In this document: piece by piece, positions 8,654 to 17,134 of the stretch | Numbering within the stretch: position 1 is the stretch's first letter | Layout of the letters: every line of letters starts with the position of its first letter | NCBI GenBank assembly: GCA_002966495.1 | Contig: CP016490.1 | Location: forward strand, 1,426,001 to 1,490,000 | Length of the DNA: 64,000 nucleotides | Direction: 5' to 3' | From: Halomonas sp. GFAJ-1 | Lineage (GTDB): Bacteria > Pseudomonadota > Gammaproteobacteria > Pseudomonadales > Halomonadaceae | The notes under the pieces: model-generated | The model's input: only the letters and a program-made list of their open reading frames with translations | Databases searched by the model: none | What the model was told of the DNA's origin: nothing | Made by a program: the position numbers and the translations under genes

Positions 8654-9543
8654 CAGGGCATATTCTTGCAACGCTGCTGCCGGTGTTTCTTATTGCGGGT
8701 TGTGGTGCGGCTTATGGGCGCTTCCGCACGCCGGATATTAGAAGTCTCAATACCCTCAATATGGAGCTTTTTGTACCGCTTTTGGTCTTTGCGGTACTCG
8801 CCGACCGCCAGGCGCCGTTGGCAGATTATGCATGGCTTGCCACCGCCGCGGTGGCCGTTGTTTTAGGCTCTGGGCTGCTGCTGTGGCCCGTTGCTAAATG
8901 GCTGACGCTGGACTTAAAAGTATTCCTGCCGCCGATGATGTTTAACAACTCGGGCAATATGGGGGTGCCGCTGCTGGTGCTCGCTTTTGGGCCAGAAGCG
9001 CTTCCTGCGGCGGTTGTGGTGTTTATCGTCGAAATGCTTCTCCACTTCTCGGTAGGGCTTTATATGCTCGACCCGCGCACGTCGCTGTGGCGGCTGCTGC
9101 GCATGCCGATTGTCGCGGCTAGCGTAGCGGGTTTGGCGTTTAACGTGGGTGGGGTGCCGCTCCCCAGCTGGCTGCTGGAAGCGATGCACATGCTGGGAGG
9201 GGTGTGTATACCATTGATGCTGTTTGCGCTGGGCGTACGCTTACTAGAGATTGACTTTAGTGACTGGCGCACGGGGCTTCTGGGCGCGGTGCTTTGCCCG
9301 CTCTCCGGCGTCGTTATTGCGCTACCGCTCATGTGGTTGTTGCCCCTTAACCCGCTACAAACTGCGGTATTGCTGGTGTTTGCAGCGCTACCCCCAGCGG
9401 TGCTTAATTACTTGGTCGCCGAGCAGTACAAATTGCAGCCACAGAAAGTGGCGTCGTTGGTACTGATTGGTAACTTGGGTAGCTTGATCGTGATGCCATT
9501 GACGCTGGCTGCGGCGTTTGCCTGGATTTATGCGCCGCTTTAA
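8650..9543 (+). CDS. AEC (auxin efflux carrier) family transporter
   Basis: Inner membrane transporter of 297 residues with about ten membrane helices in two halves, the layout of bacterial AEC proteins such as malonate or malate carriers. The paired FNNSGNMGVPLLVLAFG segment in the first half is the family hallmark. The substrate cannot be told from sequence. It starts within the stop codon of a 16-codon ORF, and its own weak GGAAG lies inside that ORF. Confidence 0.88.
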   Translation: MTGHILATLLPVFLIAGCGAAYGRFRTPDIRSLNTLNMELFVPLLVFAVLADRQAPLADYAWLATAAVAVVLGSGLLLWPVAKWLTLDLKVFLPPMMFNNSGNMGVPLLVLAFGPEALPAAVVVFIVEMLLHFSVGLYMLDPRTSLWRLLRMPIVAASVAGLAFNVGGVPLPSWLLEAMHMLGGVCIPLMLFALGVRLLEIDFSDWRTGLLGAVLCPLSGVVIALPLMWLLPLNPLQTAVLLVFAALPPAVLNYLVAEQYKLQPQKVASLVLIGNLGSLIVMPLTLAAAFAWIYAPL

Positions 9544-9660
9544 TAGCGACGCTTTAAAGCCAGGTATTAACACGCTGAGTATGAATATGGCGACAAAATA
9601 GATCGCGCGTGGTCAGAAGACGCGCTAATAAAAAGCGTGGTGTTCGCAACGAGTGAAACG

Positions 9661-10017
9661 TTAGCGACGATGAGTTTCGTCTTTAACTTCATAACTGCCT
9701 TCAAGCGCATCATATTGATTGGGCTGATGCCGCGAACTAGCATAACCACTACCGATATCCTGCGCTTGGTCAGCACGCATTTGCTCCATTCGCTTTTTCA
9801 TCTTATGGCGAACAAAAGGCATCATTGCCCAGCCAATCAGCAAGAAGAACAAGCCGAGCAGCACGCCAACAATCATCAAGGCGCCAAACGCAAGCCAAGT
9901 GAGCAGTAGCTTTAAATTGCCCAGTAAGCCTGTAGGCTGCGTTTGAGTTGCCCTCGCACGCCATTGATTGGCAGCCTGCCAAGCAGCGTTACGTTGGTCA
10001 CGATTCATCTGTGGCAT
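9661..10017 (-). CDS. Small membrane protein of unknown function
   Basis: A 118-residue protein not recognised by name. The N-terminal part is polar (NRDQRNAAWQAANQWRARA), followed by a long hydrophobic segment at about residues 36-66 that can form one or two membrane helices, then a basic KMKKRMEQM stretch and a polar tail rich in Ser, Tyr and His. An in-frame ATG four codons earlier exists, but GGAGG sits just before the ATG at 10017, so the shorter form is preferred. It is divergent from the BCCT transporter across 166 bases. Confidence 0.65.
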   Translation of the reverse strand: MPQMNRDQRNAAWQAANQWRARATQTQPTGLLGNLKLLLTWLAFGALMIVGVLLGLFFLLIGWAMMPFVRHKMKKRMEQMRADQAQDIGSGYASSRHQPNQYDALEGSYEVKDETHRR

Positions 10018-10183
10018 GTAAGCCTCCATCGTTCATTTGCCTCATTGGAACATAGAGGCGCTATCAAGTTCACTGCTAGATGATCCACCCATCAGCACAC
10101 ATGCGATTGCGATGCTCAAATGTTAGGATTTACCTATACGTGCCAGACAGATGTGCATAATGCTTATCTAATAAGGAGGTTCT

Positions 10184-11809
10184 ATGACAAGTCATGGAGG
10201 AAAGTCGGTGTTTGTCGCGTCAGCGATTATCATTTTCGGCTTAGTTGTAGTGGGGGCCGCTTTTCCTGTGGGCTTTGGTAATGCGGCGGAATCGGCATTA
10301 GCCACGGTGACTGAGCTGTTCGGTTGGTTTTATCTCTTCTCGGTATTTGGCTTTGTCATCTTTTTATTCGGATTAGCGCTGAGCAAATACGGCAAAGTGC
10401 GCCTTGGGCCCCAAGATAGCACCCCAAACTACACGTTTTTCTCCTGGATAAGCATGCTGCTGGCCGCGGGGTTTGGTGTGGGCTTAGTGTTTTACGGCAT
10501 GGCAGAACCCATGAGCCACTATATCAACCCGCCCTATGGGGATATGCCTGCTGAAACCGAAGCCGCCGCGCGATATGCCATCCAGTACAGCTATTTTAAC
10601 TGGGGCATTCATCAATGGGCTGCCTTCGCCGTGGTGGGTTTAATCATTGCCTATTTTCAGTTTCGTAAAGGGCAGGCGGGGCTTGTCTCCTCGGTGCTTT
10701 CATCGGTCACTGCAAAGCATCCCCGGGTTCGCCCTTACGCTTCCTGGTTGGATGTGTTTGCCGTCGTTGCCACGGTGATGGGGGTGGCGACCTCTCTTGG
10801 GTTAGGTGTTCTGCAAATGAACGGCGGCCTTAACGCGGTCTTCGGCCTACCAGAGAATGGCTTTTGGCAGTTTGTTATTCTCTTTGTGATGTTCTGTGCC
10901 TATATGCTTTCTACGTGGTCGGGGCTTGATAAAGGGATTAAGCGGCTGTCGAATTTAAATATGATCCTGTGTATTGGCTTAATGCTCTATGTGCTGGTAA
11001 CGGGGCCGACCATTGCCATTCTTGAAACCATTACGCTTGGCATTGGTGATTACCTACAAAACTTCATCGGTATGAGTCTCCGTATTTCACCTTATAGCGA
11101 TAATGAGTGGGCCAGTAGCTGGACAATTTTCTACTGGGCCTGGGTCATTGCATGGTCGCCGTTTGTTGGCACTTTCATTGCCCGTGTTTCCCGTGGTCGG
11201 ACTATTAAAGAGTATGTATTTGGCGTATTACTGGTTCCACCGCTGCTGGCCTGCCTATGGATGGGCGTATTTGGCGGTGCCGCGCTGCACATGGAGCTAA
11301 GTGGCGACAACGTGGGGCTTGCCGCTGCCACCCAAGCGAATATCACTGTTGCCCTGTTTGAGATGTTCGAGCTAATGCCTTTCTCAAACGTGCTATCGGT
11401 CGTGGCGATGCTGCTGATCTTTATTTTCTTGGTAACCTCGGCGGATTCAGCGTCCTATATCGTGGCGCAAATGACGGATAACGGCTCGATCAATCCGCCG
11501 TTGTATAAACGAGTGATCTGGGGGGTATTAATTGCCGCTATCTGCTTCACGCTTATTGTGGCGGGCGGCTTATCAGGGCTGCAGTCGGCTGCAGTGCTTT
11601 CGGCACTACCGTTTACGTTTATTCTGTATATGATGATAGTAGTGCTAATACGTGAGCTGCGGGCCGACCGTAAAGCGATGCTGACCCAGCTCTATCGCCG
11701 CCATGGTGAAACGCCGGTTGGCGCAGACGCGTTTGAAGCCGAACAGTTGGGTGAAGAGGAGCGTTTACGGCGCTCGCCAAACGTCATCAATCGGCGCATC
11801 AATAGCTAG
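10184..11809 (+). CDS. BCCT family betaine/choline/carnitine-type transporter
   Basis: Inner membrane secondary transporter of 541 residues and about 12 helices for quaternary ammonium compounds, probably an osmoprotectant importer. The helix-3 segment AAGFGVGLVFYGMAEPMSHY and the tryptophan-rich SSWTIFYWAWVIAWSPFVGTFIARVSRGRT segment (split here over residues 306-340) are BCCT signatures. The cytoplasmic C-terminal tail is short, so the regulatory domain of BetT-like proteins is absent. AAGGAGG stands five bases before the ATG. Exact substrate is unknown. Confidence 0.93.
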   Translation: MTSHGGKSVFVASAIIIFGLVVVGAAFPVGFGNAAESALATVTELFGWFYLFSVFGFVIFLFGLALSKYGKVRLGPQDSTPNYTFFSWISMLLAAGFGVGLVFYGMAEPMSHYINPPYGDMPAETEAAARYAIQYSYFNWGIHQWAAFAVVGLIIAYFQFRKGQAGLVSSVLSSVTAKHPRVRPYASWLDVFAVVATVMGVATSLGLGVLQMNGGLNAVFGLPENGFWQFVILFVMFCAYMLSTWSGLDKGIKRLSNLNMILCIGLMLYVLVTGPTIAILETITLGIGDYLQNFIGMSLRISPYSDNEWASSWTIFYWAWVIAWSPFVGTFIARVSRGRTIKEYVFGVLLVPPLLACLWMGVFGGAALHMELSGDNVGLAAATQANITVALFEMFELMPFSNVLSVVAMLLIFIFLVTSADSASYIVAQMTDNGSINPPLYKRVIWGVLIAAICFTLIVAGGLSGLQSAAVLSALPFTFILYMMIVVLIRELRADRKAMLTQLYRRHGETPVGADAFEAEQLGEEERLRRSPNVINRRINS

Positions 11810-11864
11810 TCCTTAATAACCAGCCTCACTTGTGGGAGAGCGCACACATGGAACGAGCGTGCTA

Positions 11865-12011
11865 ATGGCCCGGCAAGTACGTCACGGCGCAACGCGCCGG
11901 TCGTCTAAAAACGTGGCGTTTGACCGCTGGCTAGATCGGGTTGTCACCGTTGCTGTTGTGACTTCCATAGTGATCGGGTTAGCTGCCGTTGTTGCGCACT
12001 GGCTTTTGTGA
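11865..12011 (+). CDS. 48-residue single-helix membrane protein
   Basis: Short gene 55 bases after the BCCT gene. The product has a basic N-terminus (MARQVRHGATRRSSKN) and one hydrophobic helix at about residues 26-48, so it should sit in the inner membrane with the N-terminus inside. A five-codon ORF (start 11848) with the better ribosome site GGGAG ends in TAA that overlaps this ATG as TAATG, suggesting reinitiation. Its position hints at a partner of the transporter, but no known family is recognised. Confidence 0.45.
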   Translation: MARQVRHGATRRSSKNVAFDRWLDRVVTVAVVTSIVIGLAAVVAHWLL

Positions 12012-12040
12012 AAACTGTCTGTTGTGAATACCGAACGTTG

Positions 12041-12079
12041 CAACGACTAACGCCCGGCCTAGCCGGGCGTTAGTCGTTG
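12041..12079. terminator. Perfect 18-bp hairpin without U-tract
   Basis: Two 18-base arms around the three-base loop CTA match without a mismatch. No T-run follows on either strand. It lies after the BCCT/small protein unit and before the MFS gene, so a transcript-end or boundary hairpin is the simplest reading; a protein-binding palindrome is also possible. Confidence 0.5.
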
Positions 12080-12134
12080 ATTGTGCTCGAGCGGCAGTCC
12101 GTTGCCTGTCCCCCCCCTTTAGAGAGAGTCATCA

Positions 12135-13478
12135 ATGCTGCCTGCTACTGCTGCACCGGTTGCTTCCTATGCATCGCGCCGCGAAATTTTTGGCTGGGCG
12201 ATGTTCGATTTTGCCAATCAGGCCTATACCTTACTTATTATTACCGTTGTTTTTGGCGAGCTATTTACCACGGTGATTGTAGGCGACCGGGGAGACGGTT
12301 TTCGGCTTGCCAACTTTCTATGGAGTTTAGGGCTGGCCATCAGCTATTTGATGGTAGTAATAACAGCCCCATTGTGCGGTGCGGTGATGGACTACCGTGC
12401 TGAAAAAAAACGCTTTTTGCTCATTAGTTATCTTGCCACGGTGATGACGACTGCGATGCTCTATTTTGTGGAGCCAGGCTTTGTTGTGGCGGGGCTACTG
12501 CTAATTGTGCTCTCTAACTACGCGTACTCCATGGGAGAGTCCTTTATTGCAGCTTTTTTACCAGAGCTTGGGCCGCCGAATGCGCTGGGTAAGATTTCTG
12601 GTTTTGGTTGGGCATTAGGCTACATAGGTGGCCTCTTTGCTGCAGGGTTCACGCTGGCAGTGCTTGGCGAAGCCACGCTAGAGAATTTTGAACGGATACG
12701 CTGGGTAGGGCCTTTTGCTGCCGGTTTTTTCTTATTAGCTGCCATTCCGACGTTTTTATGGCTTAAAGAGCGGGGAACGCCGCAGCCTCGCGGCGTTGCC
12801 TATGGCCGCATCGCTAAACAGCGCGTACTATCGACGCTTCATGAACTCCGCTATTTCAAAGACTTAAGCATTTTCTTGGTGTCGCTGCTGTTTTCGATGG
12901 CAGGGGTCTACATCATTATTGCCTTTGCCTTTATCTATGGCGCCCAGGTCATTGGTTGGGATGAAAGCGTCCGCAATATCATGTTTATTATTGTACAAAT
13001 TACCGCTGCTGCGGGGGCGCTCGGGTTTGGGTTTCTTCAGGACAGGCTGGGTGCCAAGCGCACGTATCAAATGACGCTGGCACTATGGGTAACGGCGATT
13101 GTGGCTATTTGGGCCACCCCAGAGTTAACTGTTTGGGCAAACAGTCGCTTTGGCTGGCAGTGGCAGGCGCAGCACGTGTTTTTAGTGGTGGGCTGTTTAG
13201 CGGGCCTAAGTTTAGGGTCTAGCCAGTCCGCTAGCCGGGCGCTTGTCGGGTTGTTTTCGCCACTGGCGAAATCAGCCGAATTTTTTGGTTTCTGGGGGTT
13301 GGCGAACAAGCTGGCGGGTGTGCTGGGGATTGTCATGCTCGGTGTGTTGCAAACGCTCATTGGTCTGCAAGCGTCTATTCTATTGTGTGTGGGACTATTT
13401 ATTATCGCCATGCTGATTTGTGCAAGCGTTAATGAACGGCGAGGGCGCGAAGCCGCGCTCGCATGGAAAAGCGCATAG
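12135..13478 (+). CDS. MFS transporter, UMF1/Atg22-like
   Basis: Inner membrane protein of 447 residues with about 12 helices. The opening motif EIFGWAMFDFANQAYTLLI and the later YAYSMGESFIAAFLPEL are typical of the UMF1 branch related to yeast Atg22 amino acid effluxers. The substrate in bacteria is not established. It follows the 12041-12079 hairpin and is 25 bases upstream of a retropepsin-like protease gene, with which it may be cotranscribed. Confidence 0.85.
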   Translation: MLPATAAPVASYASRREIFGWAMFDFANQAYTLLIITVVFGELFTTVIVGDRGDGFRLANFLWSLGLAISYLMVVITAPLCGAVMDYRAEKKRFLLISYLATVMTTAMLYFVEPGFVVAGLLLIVLSNYAYSMGESFIAAFLPELGPPNALGKISGFGWALGYIGGLFAAGFTLAVLGEATLENFERIRWVGPFAAGFFLLAAIPTFLWLKERGTPQPRGVAYGRIAKQRVLSTLHELRYFKDLSIFLVSLLFSMAGVYIIIAFAFIYGAQVIGWDESVRNIMFIIVQITAAAGALGFGFLQDRLGAKRTYQMTLALWVTAIVAIWATPELTVWANSRFGWQWQAQHVFLVVGCLAGLSLGSSQSASRALVGLFSPLAKSAEFFGFWGLANKLAGVLGIVMLGVLQTLIGLQASILLCVGLFIIAMLICASVNERRGREAALAWKSA

Positions 13479-13503
13479 AAAAGCGTAAAGCCTAAGGAGG
13501 CGC

Positions 13504-14013
13504 ATGACTTCATACACAGCGCAGCGCGGTGGTATCGTCATGATGCTGCTTTTCTGGGTGCTGCTTATCGGAGCAGGCACTTGGTTGGTTGACGGTGGCT
13601 TTGACAACATCATGACACCCAACGCCTATGTTATGAATGCCACGCCTGACGGTGGCCCTGTCACCCTAAAACGCACGCGCTCGGGGCATTTTGAGGCGCC
13701 AGGTGAGATTAACGGCAAACCGGTGACGTTTTTGCTGGATACCGGCGCTACCTACGTTGCAGTACCTCGGGATTTAGCCGCTAGCTTAGGCTTAGAACCA
13801 GGCCGCAGTGCCTGGTTTAATACGGCGAATGGGCGTGTCGAAGGCAGCTTGACCATGTTAGATGAAGTGGCTTTAGGCGGTATACGCGCAAACAATGTTC
13901 AGGGGTCGATTAGCCCAGGTATGGAGCGCGATACGGTGCTGCTTGGGATGAGTTTTTTAAACTTGCTGGCGATTGAAATGCGTGACGGTGAAATGGTGCT
14001 GAGCCTACCGTGA
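13504..14013 (+). CDS. Retropepsin-like aspartic protease (clan AA, TIGR02281-type)
   Basis: A 169-residue protein with an N-terminal membrane anchor (residues 12-30) and a single-domain aspartic protease fold facing the periplasm. The active-site LLDTGATYVAVP motif is near residue 78, and GMSFLNLL near the end is the usual second signature. Such proteins act as homodimers; their bacterial substrates are not known. AAGGAGG precedes the ATG. Confidence 0.85.
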   Translation: MTSYTAQRGGIVMMLLFWVLLIGAGTWLVDGGFDNIMTPNAYVMNATPDGGPVTLKRTRSGHFEAPGEINGKPVTFLLDTGATYVAVPRDLAASLGLEPGRSAWFNTANGRVEGSLTMLDEVALGGIRANNVQGSISPGMERDTVLLGMSFLNLLAIEMRDGEMVLSLP

Positions 14014-14091
14014 CGTTGGATCAAACTTGTCAGCGGCGATATGTTGTGATTAGCTGGAAACTCATGGATGCCAACACGCTAAGGAGTTGCT

Positions 14092-14271
14092 ATGGGTATT
14101 GAAGTAGGTGGTTTATTAGGTCTTGTTTGGCTCATTATTGTGATTTGGGCCGTGGTTAAGGTTGCTAAAAGCTCTGCTGGCGGTATAGCGAAGCTGTTAT
14201 GGATCTTAGTATTGCTGTTTTTCCCACTGGTTGGTTTGATTGCCTGGTTCTTGCTTGGGCCCAAAGGGTAG
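14092..14271 (+). CDS. Small PLDc_N-like membrane protein
   Basis: A 59-residue protein with two membrane helices (about residues 6-24 and 34-54) ending in WFLLGPKG, the pattern of the phospholipase D N-terminal (PLDc_N) domain found as free-standing small proteins in many bacteria. AAGGAG lies five bases before the ATG, and a strong terminator follows. Function is unknown. Confidence 0.75.
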   Translation: MGIEVGGLLGLVWLIIVIWAVVKVAKSSAGGIAKLLWILVLLFFPLVGLIAWFLLGPKG

Positions 14272-14297
14272 CGAGTTGGACGCTGCTCTGTTTAGGC

Positions 14298-14354
14298 AAA
14301 CACCACTAAAAAAGGCAGGCTCTAATGAGCCTGCCTTTTTTAGTGGTGTTTTTT
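14298..14354 (+). terminator. Strong intrinsic terminator
   Basis: Perfect 24-bp stem (14298-14321 with 14328-14351) with a six-base loop and a T-run. The A/T blocks within the arms make it usable from both strands, so it can close both the small membrane protein gene and the small minus-strand gene that ends at 14396. Confidence 0.92.
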
Positions 14355-14395
14355 CGTTACCTAAACATGGAGTTACGATAGGGTTGCTTAGTGAG

Positions 14396-14533
14396 TTAGT
14401 CAGGTAAGTTATTGCTGCTGGGAGGCGCTTTGTAATGCCCAGGGATCTTTAATTTTTCTCCATTGGGCAAGTCGCGCACTTGGGTGGGTACATAAATGCG
14501 CTTGATGACACTTTTAGTTTTGCCACTGTCCAT
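14396..14533 (-). CDS. 45-residue protein of unknown function
   Basis: Short minus-strand frame with GGGAGGAG placed well before its ATG. The product is basic and polar, with no membrane helix: a Lys-rich start (MDSGKTKSVIKRIYVP), then TQVRDLPNGEKLKIPGHYK and a Pro/Ser/Asn tail. Coding is supported by the ribosome site and by the bidirectional terminator just beyond its stop. No family is recognised. Confidence 0.55.
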   Translation of the reverse strand: MDSGKTKSVIKRIYVPTQVRDLPNGEKLKIPGHYKAPPSSNNLPD

Positions 14534-14750
14534 CGCTCTCTCCTCCCGTCAGATTGTCGACAGTTAGTCTTAACTCACATTAGCGCTTGACGATGGAATA
14601 ATCAAGGTGCTCCTGAACGGTTCAACAAGATAAGCAGGAAGAGGCAGGCGTTGGCGTGGTTTTGAGGTATCCTGAACACTACCACAACCTACTTTTAGCA
14701 AAAGAAAGTGGGTGTTTACACATACGACCTAAGCGGAGTGAAGAAAAAGG

Positions 14751-15509
14751 ATGACAGATCACTTGGAGCAGCAATTTCAAGCACTTGGGTCACAAGAGCC
14801 AGCGGTGCCTGACTATCCTGATCAGGATCACGTGCTGATTATTGAAGATGACCAGCGCTTGGCGGAACTCACTCGTGATTACTTAGAGGCCAACGGCTTT
14901 CAAGTCACGCTAGAGTCCGACGGCGCGAAGGGTGTTGATCGCATTTTAACCCTGCAGCCTGATCTCGTCATTCTCGACTTAATGCTGCCAGGGGAAGATG
15001 GGTTAGCTATTTGTCGGCGTGTGCGGCCTAATTTTGCCGGCCCTATCATGATGTTGACCGCCCGCACCGATGATTTAGACCAGGTGCTGGGGCTAGAAAT
15101 GGGGGCGGATGACTATGTGCCCAAGCCGGTTCAGCCGCGGGTACTGCTGGCCCGTATGCGTGCCCTACTGCGGCGTGCTGATGGCCCCTCCGCCGATGGC
15201 GAAATGCGCCTTAAGTTTGAGAATTTGGAGATAGATAACGCGACCCGAGAGGCGTGGTTATCTGGCGAGCGTATTGACCTAACCAGCGCAGAATTTGATC
15301 TCTTGTGGTTATTAGCCCGCAATGCTGGCCGGGTACTGACCCGAGAAGAGATCTTTAGCGATTTGCGTGGTATCAAATACGATGGGCAAGATCGTTCAAT
15401 TGATGTGCGTGTCTCGCGTATTCGGCCCAAAATTGGCGACGATCCCAACCAGCCTCACCGCATTAAAACAGTGCGTAGCAAAGGCTATCTTTTTGTTAAA
15501 GACAGTTAA
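14751..15509 (+). CDS. OmpR-family response regulator, RstA-like
   Basis: Cytoplasmic DNA-binding response regulator of 252 residues. Residues 1-25 are an unusual polar extension; the receiver domain follows with acidic pocket EDD at 32-34, phospho-acceptor Asp76 (ILDLMLPGEDG) and conserved Lys (VPKPVQPR). The C-terminal winged helix carries LTSAEFDLLWLLARNAGRVL and DVRVSRIRPKIGD. The motif pattern is close to RstA. The sensor kinase gene follows 17 bases later. Confidence 0.88.
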   Translation: MTDHLEQQFQALGSQEPAVPDYPDQDHVLIIEDDQRLAELTRDYLEANGFQVTLESDGAKGVDRILTLQPDLVILDLMLPGEDGLAICRRVRPNFAGPIMMLTARTDDLDQVLGLEMGADDYVPKPVQPRVLLARMRALLRRADGPSADGEMRLKFENLEIDNATREAWLSGERIDLTSAEFDLLWLLARNAGRVLTREEIFSDLRGIKYDGQDRSIDVRVSRIRPKIGDDPNQPHRIKTVRSKGYLFVKDS

Positions 15510-15526
15510 TTAGAGAGGTTCGCCTT

Positions 15527-17134
15527 ATGCGGCGAGTGCTCAGCCACGGCTCTTTTTTAAGGTTCTATTTACTGCTGGGGCTAGCGTTGTGTGTGGTATT
15601 CCTGATTGCTTTGGGTGGGCGCTCGTTTATTGAGCAGGTTCGCCGTGAGGATTACCGGGAGCAGCTCGCCGCACTGCCTATGTCACTAATGACCCAGCAG
15701 CTTGCTGATTTACCCGTGGCGCAGCGTGAAGAGCGCCTTGGCCGATTCTCTGAAACACTGGGAATGCAGCTATCGCTACGCTCGCTGGAAGACGCTGAGC
15801 TTGGCTATTTTGAGCGAACTCGCATAGAGCGGGGCAATGTGGTGGTAGCGGAATCGCCATGGCGGCTTCGCCAGCGGCTACCCTCAGGCAACGACGAGGG
15901 TAGCTGGATGCTGGAAGCCACCCTGGTGGCGTGGAGCGAGCGGCAGTGGCAGGGCAGTCTTGTGCTGTTGGGCGAGTGGCTTGCTGACACGCCCGCCAAT
16001 GAGCGGGCAACCGCTATGGCATCGTTACGAGCAGGCAGTTGGCCACTCACGTTACTCTCCACGCTGCCTGACGACCTAACGCTCGAACAGCAGTTTCAAC
16101 TAACGCTGGGCGGGGTTCTTACGCGGCTTGCGACCGATAAACTGGCAATCACCTTACTCTATCAGCTACCTAACGAAAGCCAGTGGGTGCAGGCTGGCCC
16201 CATCTCCCGTGGCGATACGTTGCCAGTGAACCTGCACTTGCCGCTATTAGTCGGCTTAATGATTGTACTTAGCCTCATTGTCTACTTAATTATGCGCAGT
16301 ATTGAAGCCCGGATGGCACGCCTGGAACTTGCGGCCACGCGGATTGCCAGCGGGCGTTTAGAAACCCGCGTTAAAGTAGAGAGTGGTGACTTTTTAGGTC
16401 GTGTCGGCATGGCGTTTAACGGCATGGCAAATCAAGTACAAACCTTACTGCGTGGGCAACAGGAGATGATCCGCGCCGTTTCCCATGAACTGCGCACGCC
16501 CGTGGCGCGTATTCGCTTTGCGGTACAAATGGTTGAAGATATGACCGATCAGCCCGCTATTCGGCGCCAACTCCAGGGAATTGACGCCGATATCGCAGAG
16601 CTTGATGAGCTTGTCGATGAAATCCTCACCTATGCCCGTTTAGGCGGCGAAACCATTAATGGCGCTGAGTTAGAGATGGCGCTGGTCGAGTGCCGAGCAA
16701 TGGCTGAGCGCGTCATTGATACGCTGTCGCCGCTGCATAAAGGGTTGAGCTTAACCCTTGATCCTGGCGATGATATTGAGCTGTACGCTGAACCCCGCTA
16801 CCTGCAGCGGGCACTGCAAAACCTGGTAGGTAACGCGTGCCGCTATGGCAAATCCCAGGTAGTGATTCGCCTGTGTGGTGAGCCTAACCTCGTGCGTATT
16901 GATGTTGAAGATGACGGCCCCGGTATCCCCCTTGAAGCACGTGGCGATATTTTCAAACCTTTTGCACGGTTAGATGATAGCCGCGCCCGCAGCTCCGGTG
17001 GCTATGGGCTGGGGCTCTCCATCGTCCAGAAAATCATGGCGGGTCACCGGGGGAGTGTCACCATCGATACCAGCCCTACCCTGGGGGGCGCACGCTTTAC
17101 GCTGCTGATTCCTCGTCGCGATTTGCCGGCTTAA
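15527..17134 (+). CDS. Sensor histidine kinase, RstB-like
   Basis: Inner membrane kinase of 535 residues paired with the regulator just upstream. It has a first membrane helix at about 11-30, a periplasmic region of about 210 residues, a second helix near 240-262, a HAMP linker, the HisKA motif with phosphorylated His320 (VSHELRTP), and the ATPase motifs NLVGNACRYG, DVEDDGPGIP and GGYGLGLSIV. The signal sensed is not evident. The last 38 bases overlap the 3' end of metR on the other strand. Confidence 0.9.
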   Translation: MRRVLSHGSFLRFYLLLGLALCVVFLIALGGRSFIEQVRREDYREQLAALPMSLMTQQLADLPVAQREERLGRFSETLGMQLSLRSLEDAELGYFERTRIERGNVVVAESPWRLRQRLPSGNDEGSWMLEATLVAWSERQWQGSLVLLGEWLADTPANERATAMASLRAGSWPLTLLSTLPDDLTLEQQFQLTLGGVLTRLATDKLAITLLYQLPNESQWVQAGPISRGDTLPVNLHLPLLVGLMIVLSLIVYLIMRSIEARMARLELAATRIASGRLETRVKVESGDFLGRVGMAFNGMANQVQTLLRGQQEMIRAVSHELRTPVARIRFAVQMVEDMTDQPAIRRQLQGIDADIAELDELVDEILTYARLGGETINGAELEMALVECRAMAERVIDTLSPLHKGLSLTLDPGDDIELYAEPRYLQRALQNLVGNACRYGKSQVVIRLCGEPNLVRIDVEDDGPGIPLEARGDIFKPFARLDDSRARSSGGYGLGLSIVQKIMAGHRGSVTIDTSPTLGGARFTLLIPRRDLPA

